Numbered from the stretch's first letter, positions 1 to 8,612 are shown. The stretch is DNA of 64,000 nucleotides from Prochlorococcus sp. AG-347-K15 (GCA_003281415.1 QCCC01000001.1:62001-126000), one strand, 5' to 3'. Translations and numbers: made by a program. The notes: generated from the sequence alone by a model not told the origin.

Positions 1-92
1 AAAATTCTAATTAAAAGAAATTTTATTTTATTTAAGATTCCTTTAAATTCAAATCTCTATAATAAGAATTATTCTTTTTAATATTTTTAATA

Positions 93-251
93 ATGGCTAA
101 ATATATTGAAAGACTAAAGGAAAAAGTTAAAATTAAAAAATTTGATTCTAATCAGCCAATTGGAGCTTGGATTTTCGTTGTAATTTTGAATATAGTTGGA
201 TTTGCCGGTTATTTTTACTTAAAGGTAAATCATATAGAACTAGGTAGTTAA
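93..251 (+). CDS. small hypothetical single-TM protein (52 aa, MAKYIERLKEKVKIKKFDSNQPIGAWIFVVILNIVGFAGYFYLKVNHIELGS)
   Basis: Hand-translated ATG-to-TAA ORF below the ORF-track size cutoff; basic N-terminus plus one hydrophobic helix. Confidence 0.55.
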   Translation: MAKYIERLKEKVKIKKFDSNQPIGAWIFVVILNIVGFAGYFYLKVNHIELGS

Positions 252-255
252 AAAC

Positions 256-477
256 TTATCTTATTTCCTTTTTAATTGAGCGACAAAAATTTTTTAGTCT
301 TTCATTTCTCGTTAAGTCAGGTAAAGTCCAAATTATTTCTGTTTCAGGTAATGGATCTTTGCTCCATTCTTTGAATTCTTCCATTATCGAAACATTATTT
401 AATTTGGATGTTTGCTTTTTTCGTTTTATTAAATATTTTCTTATCACTGTAAGATTTGCCTCAATATATTCCCTCAT
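256..477 (-). CDS. small hypothetical protein
   Basis: 73-aa ORF, ATG start, no overlapping competitor. Confidence 0.55.
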   Translation of the reverse strand: MREYIEANLTVIRKYLIKRKKQTSKLNNVSIMEEFKEWSKDPLPETEIIWTLPDLTRNERLKNFCRSIKKEIR

Positions 478-540
478 AATAAATACTTAGTCTTATATTA
501 ATTTATCATCTAGCAAGTTCTGCTTTAAAGAAAAGATTAA

Positions 541-711
541 TTAGACATTTTGAACTGCTTGAAAAAGTCCAAACGAATAACCTCCTATTAGAATCCAGCC
601 AAGTACACTTGAAATTATTGTAGATCTTCTATTGTGTCTCCTTAAAGCGGATTCAATCATTTCATTAACTTCATCTCTATTAAGGTATTCTTTATTGGAA
701 TTTTTTTTCAT
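541..711 (-). CDS. small hypothetical membrane protein (56 aa, MKKNSNKEYLNRDEVNEMIESALRRHNRRSTIISSVLGWILIGGYSFGLFQAVQNV)
   Basis: Hand-translated ORF with amphipathic N-terminus and one TM segment. Confidence 0.6.
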   Translation of the reverse strand: MKKNSNKEYLNRDEVNEMIESALRRHNRRSTIISSVLGWILIGGYSFGLFQAVQNV

Positions 712-880
712 TTTTTTTTCTTTTTACAATAAACGAATTTATAAGAAAGTGAGCTAAGGATTTTTACTTATCAGTAAGAGTTTTGATTTTTGATGATTTA
801 TTAAATATTTATTTTTTCTCAATAAATATATTATGAAATTTTAAAAGTAAATTTTAAAAATATAAGATAAGGTATAGGAA

Positions 881-1087
881 TTGAAGAATCATAGTTTTTT
901 TATACAAACAATGAATATTAATGATAAATATGTTTTAGAAATGCTTAATAAAGTTATTGCTACTAATAGGCTAAATAAAACTCAAATTCTTCAAATGGTT
1001 AATTTAGTTTCAATCTCAAATGATTTCAATGATTTAAAGGATAATTTGAAATGGGAAAGTTCTAAATCATTTCATCTAAATATTTAA
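881..1087 (+). CDS. small hypothetical protein
   Basis: 68-aa ORF with TTG start; internal ATG at 911 is an alternative start. Confidence 0.45.
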   Translation: MKNHSFFIQTMNINDKYVLEMLNKVIATNRLNKTQILQMVNLVSISNDFNDLKDNLKWESSKSFHLNI

Positions 1088-1198
1088 AATAAATAAACTC
1101 TTTGTTTAATAATTATATATTCTTTAAATGTTAAATAACAGATAAATAATATTAAAATAAATTAATTAAGAGTTTTATAAATAATTTATATAAGCTAT

Positions 1199-1372
1199 TC
1201 AAATTAATTTTTGATAATAATTTATCTTATAAGTAACTTGCTCTTGATTACTATAATTATGTGTTGTTTTCTTATCCTTGCTAAATGATTTAATTATTAT
1301 TGTAGAAGTGATTATTATTATTAGTATGATTAGTAAATCTCCAACAGTAATGCCTCTCTCCTTAAGATTCAT
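1199..1372 (-). CDS. small hypothetical membrane protein (57 aa, MNLKERGITVGDLLIILIIIITSTIIIKSFSKDKK...)
   Basis: Hand-translated ATG-to-TGA ORF; polar N-terminus followed by strong TM helix and basic tail. Confidence 0.6.
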   Translation of the reverse strand: MNLKERGITVGDLLIILIIIITSTIIIKSFSKDKKTTHNYSNQEQVTYKINYYQKLI

Positions 1373-1535
1373 AATAAAACTTATATTTTGTTTAAATATA
1401 ACCTTTTTTATTTAATAAACTAATATTTTTAACAAACGTGCTAAAAAAAATATATTAAGGAAATATAAAGAGAATATAAAAATATAAAGACTATATTCTT
1501 TTGAGTCATATAAAAAAAATAGATAGATTACTTAT

Positions 1536-1715
1536 ATGGAAGTAAAAAAAAAATTTAGTATTTCTAATGCTCCTGATTTTTTCTCTGAAGAGATGATTAT
1601 CACAAAAAAATCACTTAACGAAAATCAACTCAAGTTTACTTATCAAAAACAGCTAATCTCAGATCTAGATTATAAGCACAAGGAATGGTCAAAATCGATT
1701 TACAGTAAATTTTAA
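1536..1715 (+). CDS. small hypothetical protein (59 aa)
   Basis: Hand-translated ORF MEVKKKFSISNAPDFFSEEMIITKKSLNENQLKFTYQKQLISDLDYKHKEWSKSIYSKF. Confidence 0.45.
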   Translation: MEVKKKFSISNAPDFFSEEMIITKKSLNENQLKFTYQKQLISDLDYKHKEWSKSIYSKF

Positions 1716-1864
1716 AAGCTTTCGTTCATTATATTTAAAAGTTTATTTCTTTTATTTATATTTTTCTCTTCCCAATGAAGAGTTACTTCATCATTATTAA
1801 TAGGTTTTGCTTCATAAGCTAGATACCAAAGAATAAATCCGACAGGAAATATTAAAATATGCAT
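1712..1864 (-). CDS. small hypothetical single-TM protein (50 aa, MHILIFPVGFILWYLAYEAKPINNDEVTLHWEEKNINKRNKLLNIMNESF)
   Basis: Hand-translated ORF; stop codon overlaps the convergent stop of the 1536-1715 ORF. Confidence 0.5.
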   Translation of the reverse strand: MHILIFPVGFILWYLAYEAKPINNDEVTLHWEEKNINKRNKLLNIMNESF

Positions 1865-1893
1865 AGCAAAATTAGTTGACTTAAATCAAATAT

Positions 1894-1926
1894 AGTGCAA
1901 CACTTATAATGTGCAAGTGTGACACT
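1894..1926. promoter_or_regulatory. putative tandem operators around a TATAAT -10 box upstream of the RHH gene
   Basis: AGTG-CAA-CACT (1894-1904), TATAAT (1905-1910), AGTGT-G-ACACT (1916-1926); palindrome centres 22 bp apart. Confidence 0.55.
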
Positions 1927-1940
1927 ATTTTTTTTTAATT

Positions 1941-2306
1941 ATGCCCTCTCCGAGGAAAAGAATTGGTTTTTTGCCAAGTGAAGAAGTGCATGAAATTATT
2001 GAAAAATTGTGTACAGCTAATGAGTTTAGTCAGTCAAAAGTAACAGGTTTATTGGTTGAGGAAGCGTTGAGGTCTCGAGGAGTGTTAAATGAATCTTATG
2101 ATCAAAATCAAAATGGTCAAGGTGATTTTATAAACTTTTATTTTGATCACGAAAGATTTTCTGAAAAAAATAAATCTCCACTTAATTTGGACGAATATGC
2201 AGTTAATAAAAAAGTATTATCTGATAATATCAAAATGATGCATGAATTTATTGAGTTTAAGTATTTTAAGAAAGTCATGAAGCGAAATAACAATATTATT
2301 GAATAA
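1941..2306 (+). CDS. CopG-like ribbon-helix-helix DNA-binding protein (putative)
   Basis: N-terminal KRIGFLPSEEVHEIIEKLCTANEFSQSKVTGLLVEEAL fits the RHH strand-helix-helix pattern; ATG start; flanked by palindromes. Confidence 0.6.
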   Translation: MPSPRKRIGFLPSEEVHEIIEKLCTANEFSQSKVTGLLVEEALRSRGVLNESYDQNQNGQGDFINFYFDHERFSEKNKSPLNLDEYAVNKKVLSDNIKMMHEFIEFKYFKKVMKRNNNIIE

Positions 2307-2322
2307 ATAGTGTCACACTATT
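2306..2322. repeat. perfect 17-bp palindrome AATAGTGT-C-ACACTATT
   Basis: Read directly; 11-bp core AGTGTNACACT is shared with the site at 1916-1926. Confidence 0.8.
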
Positions 2323-2443
2323 AATGTTTATATGAGAATGCTTTTCAATAGAATTTAGCAATTAAGCAAAGATAAATATTTTTGAATATTTCTAATTAAC
2401 TTCTTAAAGAGGGATCCAAAATAAATTGAATCTTTAAAAATTC

Positions 2444-2484
2444 AGCGGACTAAATCCTCGTGGAGATATGAACTTTAGCCCGCT
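2444..2484 (-). ncRNA. structured RNA element or terminator-like hairpin
   Basis: Minus-strand RNA AGCGGGCUAAA...UUUAGUCCGCU is fully paired over 11 bp including one G-U, then GAAUUUUU; plus strand has an A-C mismatch at that position. Confidence 0.45.
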
Positions 2485-2573
2485 TTAAAAAAATAGCAAT
2501 AAAAAAATATATATACAATGAGTATGTAAATTTTTTTTGATTTAAAATTGGAATATAAAAACTCTAAATATAA

Positions 2574-2726
2574 ATGGCAGTAAGTGAATTAAATGAAGAT
2601 ACACAGGATCAAATATGTGATCTTCTTGAAAATCTTCAGCAAATAGAGAAACTTAAAAATAAAGATATACGAATTTTGCTTGATAAGATAGCTAGAAAAT
2701 ATGGAGGAAAAGTAGTAAATAAATGA
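2574..2726 (+). CDS. small hypothetical protein (50 aa) overlapping the downstream thioredoxin-like gene
   Basis: Hand-translated MAVSELNEDTQDQICDLLENLQQIEKLKNKDIRILLDKIARKYGGKVVNK; ATGA overlap with the next start. Confidence 0.6.
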   Translation: MAVSELNEDTQDQICDLLENLQQIEKLKNKDIRILLDKIARKYGGKVVNK

Positions 2727-3112
2727 AACGCCTATTAATCCCACTATTGGTTTTGATTACTTTACCAAGTGCTGTAAATAGCTCCCACTTACATAATCAG
2801 AGAGAACTTATAGTCACCTCAGAAAGCACTAGGGAATCAATCGAGTTGGCAAAATACCTTAAAGATAATGGTGTAGTTAAATATTCAGCATATTGGTGTC
2901 CTAATTGCCTTAATCAAAGTGAATTATTTGGTAAGCAAGCTTATAGAGAACTTAATGTAGTTGAATGTGCAAGAGATGGCATAAACAGTCAAACTCAATT
3001 ATGCATTGATAAAAAAATTAAAGGGTTTCCGACATGGGAAATAAATGGAAAACTAATTTTAGGTGTACTTTCATTAAAAGAGTTATCAAAGTTGACTGGA
3101 TTTATGAATTAA
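2723..3112 (+). CDS. secreted thioredoxin-fold protein resembling the C-terminal Trx domain of cyanobacterial VKOR
   Basis: Signal-peptide-like N-terminus; YSAYWCPNCLNQSELFGKQA with CPNC motif and GFPTWEINGK cis-Pro region. Confidence 0.75.
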   Translation: MKRLLIPLLVLITLPSAVNSSHLHNQRELIVTSESTRESIELAKYLKDNGVVKYSAYWCPNCLNQSELFGKQAYRELNVVECARDGINSQTQLCIDKKIKGFPTWEINGKLILGVLSLKELSKLTGFMN

Positions 3113-3509
3113 GGAATTCTTAAGAAGATTAATGGCTAGAAATTAAAGGTTATTTCTTGAGTACCTTTCATAAATCCTCCAGCTGGATAGTTAATTACTT
3201 TTTTTGATATCAATCCAATACTCATTGCAACTATTCCAATACAATTGAATCTCTTGATATTTTGCTTGAGATGAGATATTTCATTGGGTATTACTAATTA
3301 ATAAAAAGTAGAGATTATTAAATTATAAAGTGGATATTTTTTTGTTAAAAAAAAATAACAAGTAACCCTAAATCTATAATTTTTTTAAATAAGTTTTAGG
3401 TATTAGATATCTTGAAAATTCTTAATCAATAATTGCTTATATATTTTTTTCAGTATTTTAATTTGTATTTGACAGTCTTTTTATAATTAAATCAGACTTT
3501 TCTTTTTTT

Positions 3510-3635
3510 ATGAAAAATAAAGAATTTAATGTGACTCAAGGAATGGCTTTGTTACTTTTGAAGCCATTAAATTTACCCGCCAACTACGTCCTAAATCTCA
3601 TAATATATATAACTAATCCTAGTAATAATATTTGA
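3510..3635 (+). CDS. possible very small ORF (41 aa)
   Basis: MKNKEFNVTQGMALLLLKPLNLPANYVLNLIIYITNPSNNI; overlaps a local inverted repeat; weak. Confidence 0.25.
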   Translation: MKNKEFNVTQGMALLLLKPLNLPANYVLNLIIYITNPSNNI

Positions 3636-3637
3636 TC

Positions 3638-3889
3638 CTAATAGTCTTCCCAAACTGGTTTGGTTCTCCTCCAACCTTGAGCGATTAACTTTCTCCATTC
3701 ATCTCTAGCTTTATCAACTTTAAGTTCTTCTCTGGTTGTCATAAGAGGTGGTTCTTTTCCTAAAACACCAAGAATTTTTCCAGAGTCGATAAACATATAT
3801 TCAAAAAATTTATCTTTATTTTGATTATTCTTTGAAAACCTTTTAATCCTTGAACGATTCGAATTTATAAGCCAAAAATTTTCTGTCAA
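3638..3889 (-). CDS. DUF1651-like hypothetical protein
   Basis: C-terminal ARDEWRKLIAQGWRRTKPVW pattern typical of this picocyanobacterial family. Confidence 0.65.
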   Translation of the reverse strand: MTENFWLINSNRSRIKRFSKNNQNKDKFFEYMFIDSGKILGVLGKEPPLMTTREELKVDKARDEWRKLIAQGWRRTKPVWEDY

Positions 3890-3900
3890 TCTTACTTATT

Positions 3901-4188
3901 TTATGTTGACTCAATTGGAGCCATTGTTAATCCTTTGCTGAATAGTTGCTCATGATATAGCTCCGCCTGTTCAAGATTACCTCTCCAAACCTCCGCAGAT
4001 CCTGTCTTGTCAACTTTGATGGTTAGATCCCATGCCATTTGTTCACTCATGCTTGGGATTATTGTTAGAAGACAATTTGCGACATGCTGAAAAGTATTAA
4101 AATTGTCATCAAGAACTATAACTCTTACTTCTGGATATTTTGCTTTAGATTTTTTTGGATCTAATACTGTGCCTAGTGAATTAAACAT
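3901..4188 (-). CDS. clpS: ATP-dependent Clp protease adaptor ClpS
   Basis: VIVLDDNFNTFQHVANCLLTIIPSMSEQMAWDLTIKVDKTGSAEVWRGNLEQAELYHEQL; start moved to internal Met because the listed ORF start runs into the tRNA. Confidence 0.85.
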   Translation of the reverse strand: MFNSLGTVLDPKKSKAKYPEVRVIVLDDNFNTFQHVANCLLTIIPSMSEQMAWDLTIKVDKTGSAEVWRGNLEQAELYHEQLFSKGLTMAPIEST

Positions 4189-4255
4189 TATTGTTTTTAA
4201 TATTTTAATTAAATTGAAATTTAACCTATGTTCTTCAATTGAAAAGTATTGACAA

Positions 4256-4330
<75 letters not shown>

Positions 4331-4358
4331 TGGGAATATTGTAAGGCATTGGTTGTAC

Positions 4359-4841
4359 TTAATTACCATTTTGAAAATTTATTTGTTTGTGCGCCTCATA
4401 TATAGCAATTCCGCATGCTACAGAAAGGTTTAGACTTCTAACACCTTTTTGATCATTGTTTCCAGTCTGTATATTCGGCATAAATATTGATATTAAAAAG
4501 TCGCTTTTATCAATAATCGAATCTGGTAATCCTGAATCTTCTCTCCCAAAAAGCAAAATATCATCTTGCTTAAATTTAAAATCATTCAAATATAATCCAT
4601 TTTTTTTACTAAAAGAAATTATTCTTTTTGTTGATTTTGACGCTAAAAATTTTTCAAAATTCTCATACTGATTAACACTAACTAGAGGCCAATAGTCTAA
4701 TCCTGCTCTTTTTAAATATTTATCTTCTAGTTTAAAACCCAAGGGCTCTATAAGATTTAAAGGTATATTAAACGCAGCACATGATCTGGCAATATTACCA
4801 GTATTTTGTGGGATTCTAGGTTCAAAAAGAGCGACTTCCAA
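4359..4841 (-). CDS. trmL: tRNA (cytidine(34)-2'-O)-methyltransferase, SPOUT family
   Basis: EPRIPQNTGNIARSCAAF; LLFGREDSGLP; RSLNLSVACGIAIYE motifs. Confidence 0.93.
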   Translation of the reverse strand: MEVALFEPRIPQNTGNIARSCAAFNIPLNLIEPLGFKLEDKYLKRAGLDYWPLVSVNQYENFEKFLASKSTKRIISFSKKNGLYLNDFKFKQDDILLFGREDSGLPDSIIDKSDFLISIFMPNIQTGNNDQKGVRSLNLSVACGIAIYEAHKQINFQNGN

Positions 4842-4843
4842 TT

Positions 4844-5404
4844 TTAAGTAGGTATTTCAATACTTATTTCATCTATTTTGATTGCTCTGCCGTTTATTGC
4901 CAGCCAATTATCTTTTGATATTTTGGTTATTCTCTTTTGAAGTTCGCCGATTCTTTCAATATAGGTATTACCAATTTTATATTCAGAGACCAGACTCCAA
5001 CCTACTTGTTCTCCAACAATAATTGTTTTGCTTTTTCTTTTCATTAAGAGACTTATAAGTGTATTCATTTTTGTTGACCATTCATTTTGTTCCTTGCCAA
5101 TACTTTTCATAACGAATCCTCCAATAGAATCTATTAATAATGGACCTTCTTCTTTCCTTAATGTATTTAATAGATCTGTCGTTTCTATTAATTTCCAATC
5201 TTTTGGCCTTCTTTTTCGATGTAAATTAATTTTATCCTGCCATTCTTTATCATCCAAATTGTTTTCAGATAAGGCAACATATGATAATTTTTTTAGCTCC
5301 TTTGCAAGATGTTCCGCGAATTCACTTTTGCCACTCTTTGTCCCACCTGTAATAAAAACTATATATGATGAATATTCACTAATACTTAAATCCTTGGCAT
5401 TCAT
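4844..5404 (-). CDS. cobU: adenosylcobinamide kinase / adenosylcobinamide-phosphate guanylyltransferase
   Basis: FITGGTKSGKSEFAE P-loop; HRKRRPKDW; EQVGW motif. Confidence 0.85.
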   Translation of the reverse strand: MNAKDLSISEYSSYIVFITGGTKSGKSEFAEHLAKELKKLSYVALSENNLDDKEWQDKINLHRKRRPKDWKLIETTDLLNTLRKEEGPLLIDSIGGFVMKSIGKEQNEWSTKMNTLISLLMKRKSKTIIVGEQVGWSLVSEYKIGNTYIERIGELQKRITKISKDNWLAINGRAIKIDEISIEIPT

Positions 5405-5414
5405 AAATTCTCTA

Positions 5415-5726
5415 TTATTTAGAGAAATACCACCATGTTGCTAAAGGAATAATTGTTGCTGCAATTAACAAACCTATAACTATATATGTAGCAGTTGAGC
5501 TCTCAGTATCTTTTGATCTCATAGTGTTAAAATTTGGATCCACTACAGGGTTGTCAATAGATGAAGGCTGACTTTTTTCGTAATTTATAATAGTCTTCTG
5601 TTGAGTAATACCTAAATATTTATTTATAGTAGAAATTTCATTTGCGTATGTAGTCCAAGGGTTAAGAATAAAAATTAAGCCAGTAAAGATAATAGGAAGT
5701 AAATATTTATTGATGTTTAGGTTCAT
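5415..5726 (-). CDS. hypothetical protein with N-terminal signal/TM and C-terminal TM
   Basis: 103-aa ORF, two hydrophobic segments. Confidence 0.65.
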   Translation of the reverse strand: MNLNINKYLLPIIFTGLIFILNPWTTYANEISTINKYLGITQQKTIINYEKSQPSSIDNPVVDPNFNTMRSKDTESSTATYIVIGLLIAATIIPLATWWYFSK

Positions 5727-5837
5727 TTTAAAAGGTTTTGATTAATTATATATTAAAAACCATATGATTGAGTAATTTTAAATGTACTAAACAATATAAT
5801 ATTTGCATAATTTAATTAGAAATAAAATAATTAAAAT

Positions 5838-6464
5838 ATGGGATTCAACGGGAAATCATTAATATTTACTGGTGCCATACTCTTTATTTTTCAGATAGCA
5901 AATTTCATTTCAATTGAAACAATCACTCCTGAGCTTGAAAGAGCACAAGTGTTAGCCGCAATAGCTTCATTAATTATTATTTTGATAGGTTTTTTATTTC
6001 AACAATTCGAACCATTAGCTGGTGAGAAAGCTGCTTTAAAAGGAGAAAATAAGTTCCTCTTCGATAGAAACATGCCGGATGAAGTTATTGATGAACTCGC
6101 ATGGGGTTCTGAAGCAATATTAACTTCTACAGCAGCAGCAGCAATATTAATCCACAATGATGGCGTTAATATATTGAGGAGGGGAATAACTTCAAGTAAT
6201 GATTTTAAACCTGGGGAAACTTGTCTGAGATCTATAAAAGATATGAAATTAATATCATTAGCAAACACAAAATTTTATCCTGGAAGAGATGAATTTTTTA
6301 ATTTTTGTGCCGAAATTCCATCTATCTTAGTTGTACCTATAAATAGTAAGGCTTTTATATTGATTGGAGGCTGGAGTGCAAAGTGTTTTACAAAGTCTGA
6401 TGAAAAATGGATTAATAACTGGTCTAAGAAAATTAATAATATTTTTTCAAAAAATAAAATTTAA
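5838..6464 (+). CDS. cofactor assembly of complex C subunit B (CCB2/CCB4-like)
   Basis: Two N-terminal TM helices then ELAWGSEAILTSTAAAAILI... and NNWSKKI region. Confidence 0.75.
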   Translation: MGFNGKSLIFTGAILFIFQIANFISIETITPELERAQVLAAIASLIIILIGFLFQQFEPLAGEKAALKGENKFLFDRNMPDEVIDELAWGSEAILTSTAAAAILIHNDGVNILRRGITSSNDFKPGETCLRSIKDMKLISLANTKFYPGRDEFFNFCAEIPSILVVPINSKAFILIGGWSAKCFTKSDEKWINNWSKKINNIFSKNKI

Positions 6465-7084
6465 AAATAAATTATTGATTTTACTCTTTTATCTTTTGCT
6501 TTAAAACTTACTGATTCAGTAATTAAATTATAGTATGCATTTTCAGAATTTATTTCATATTTATTTTCGTTATTTTCATCTTTTATTATGTATTTTACTG
6601 GATTGAAAAATTCAATTATGTTATCTGAACCCAATATGGCTTTTCCTGAATTTAAGATGATATTTTGATTTTCAAATCTTATATTACCCTCTAATAGATA
6701 GTTAGTATTTTCTATATTCCATATAAAATTATCAGCATATAAAAAATCCCCATCTTTTTTAAGAGTTTTTAATTTAACATTCCCTTTCAATTTCAGGAGT
6801 TTATTGTTGTCTGATAATGTAGATTCTTCTGAACTTATAATATATTTAGTTTCTTCCCCATTGAGAATATTAATGATAGGGTTTTTTAATTCGAACTCTA
6901 ATTCAATATTGTCATAACTTGAATTTGGACTAGTAATTGAATATATTTTATCTCCACTTTTAGAGAAAATAGTCATATCTAAATTTTCTATTTTTTGTAT
7001 CACTTTATTTTCATCAATTACATTTGGGGCGCAACCAAGCATAAAGAATGGAAGAGAAATTATTAATCTATAAATGTTTCTCAT
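6461..7084 (-). CDS. LptC-like LPS export periplasmic protein
   Basis: Lipoprotein-like N-terminus (FMLGCAP) and repetitive beta LptC-type repeats. Confidence 0.7.
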   Translation of the reverse strand: MRNIYRLIISLPFFMLGCAPNVIDENKVIQKIENLDMTIFSKSGDKIYSITSPNSSYDNIELEFELKNPIINILNGEETKYIISSEESTLSDNNKLLKLKGNVKLKTLKKDGDFLYADNFIWNIENTNYLLEGNIRFENQNIILNSGKAILGSDNIIEFFNPVKYIIKDENNENKYEINSENAYYNLITESVSFKAKDKRVKSIIYF

Positions 7085-8612
7085 ACTCCAGTTTATTTAT
7101 GATTGGAGTGGGTTTAGGAAGACTTGAGTTACTTACTAAAAATCCCCAACTTAATTGTTGTTTCCAAGGAATTTCTTCTCTGTATATAGAACCAAGTTGC
7201 TCATTAATTTTTGTCGATAATTCGGGCAATAAAGGTATTAATAATAATCCTATTATTCGGGTACTTTCTAAAACGTTATAAATAATTTGTTTAACTAGAG
7301 GTAGATTATCTTTATCTTTTATTAACAGCCATGGCTGATTATCATTCAAATACAAATTTGTATTAATTGCTAAGCTAAGGACTTCATTAGCTGCTAGATC
7401 TAATTTGTAGTTATCAAAGTTATAAATATAGTTTTCGACTGCAATTTTGGCAGAATTCTCTAATTTATTTTCACTTAAATTTTTTTCATTATTCGGCACT
7501 TTATTATCAAACCATTTTCTAGACATAGATGATGTTCTATTTAATAAATTACCAATTGTATTAGCTAAGTCATTATTGATAATGTCAACAAATCTTTTAT
7601 CTTGAAAATCTCCATCATTTCCTAGTGATATGTCTTTAATGAGGTACCACCTTACGGGATCATTTCCATATTTTGTAAGCAATAAATCAGGGTCGAGTAC
7701 ATTTCCCAAGCTTTTACCCATTTTTTGCCCCTCTCTTGTAAGAAACCCATGGCCAAAAACCTTTTTAGGAACTTTCATATTGGCAGAAATGAGCATTGCT
7801 GGCCAATATACAGCATGGAATCTCAGAATATCTTTACCAATAAAATGAACATCAGCTGGCCATCCTTTATTAATTGATTTTTCCAATGAATGTTCTGTCG
7901 CATCAGAGCTCATGGCGCTTACATATCCAAGTAAAGCATCAAACCATACATAAAAGGTATGGTTTTCGTAATCAGGAACAGGAATTCCCCATGAGACATT
8001 TGTTCTTGAAATTGAAAAATCCTTTAAACCTCTAGATACAAAATTTATAATTTCATTCTTTCTTTCTATTGGCTCTATAAATGAAGGTTCGTTGATTATT
8101 TTCTCAATTTCTTTTTGATATTTTGAAAGCCTAAAAAAGAGATTCTCTTCATTTTTCCATTCTAGATTTTTTTGATGTATTGGACACTTGTATGTTGATG
8201 AGTTTTCTGGATTATCTTTAAATTCTTCACAACCTACACAATACCAACCTTTTTGAACTCCCATATAGATATCATCTGATGCTTTTACTCTTTCATAAAA
8301 TTCATTAACAACTAATTCATGATTTTTTGAGCTTGTTCTTATAAATTTATCAAAGGATATATTCCAATTTTTCCAATTATTATTAAAGACTTCTGAGATT
8401 TCATCACAATGTGATTTTGGTTCAATACCCTTTTCATTAGCTGTTCTTTGTATTTTTAATCCATGTTCATCAACACCAGTGATGAAAATAACATCTTCAC
8501 CTGCAAGCCTTTTATACCTAGCTATTGAGTCACAAATTATTGTTGTATATACACTTCCTAAATGAGGTTTATCATTAACATAGTATAAAGGTGTAGTAAT
8601 GACAAAGGTCAT
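7068..8612 (-). CDS. metG: methionyl-tRNA synthetase
   Basis: TTPLYYVNDKPHLGSVY and KMGKSLGN signatures. Confidence 0.97.
   Translation of the reverse strand: MTFVITTPLYYVNDKPHLGSVYTTIICDSIARYKRLAGEDVIFITGVDEHGLKIQRTANEKGIEPKSHCDEISEVFNNNWKNWNISFDKFIRTSSKNHELVVNEFYERVKASDDIYMGVQKGWYCVGCEEFKDNPENSSTYKCPIHQKNLEWKNEENLFFRLSKYQKEIEKIINEPSFIEPIERKNEIINFVSRGLKDFSISRTNVSWGIPVPDYENHTFYVWFDALLGYVSAMSSDATEHSLEKSINKGWPADVHFIGKDILRFHAVYWPAMLISANMKVPKKVFGHGFLTREGQKMGKSLGNVLDPDLLLTKYGNDPVRWYLIKDISLGNDGDFQDKRFVDIINNDLANTIGNLLNRTSSMSRKWFDNKVPNNEKNLSENKLENSAKIAVENYIYNFDNYKLDLAANEVLSLAINTNLYLNDNQPWLLIKDKDNLPLVKQIIYNVLESTRIIGLLLIPLLPELSTKINEQLGSIYREEIPWKQQLSWGFLVSNSSLPKPTPIINKLEYEKHL

Noticed and set aside
3328-3420. 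CCTAAA...TTTAGG inverted repeat as terminator
   Set aside because: Short stem, long AT-rich spacer and no convincing U-tract; expected by chance in this composition.
1-3600. Genomic island or prophage with integrase in the small-ORF zone
   Set aside because: No integrase, phage structural gene or att-like duplication at the nearby tRNA; only small unknown ORFs.
5028-5444. 138-aa plus-strand ORF antisense to cobU
   Set aside because: Shadow ORF opposite a well-supported enzyme; no recognisable domain.
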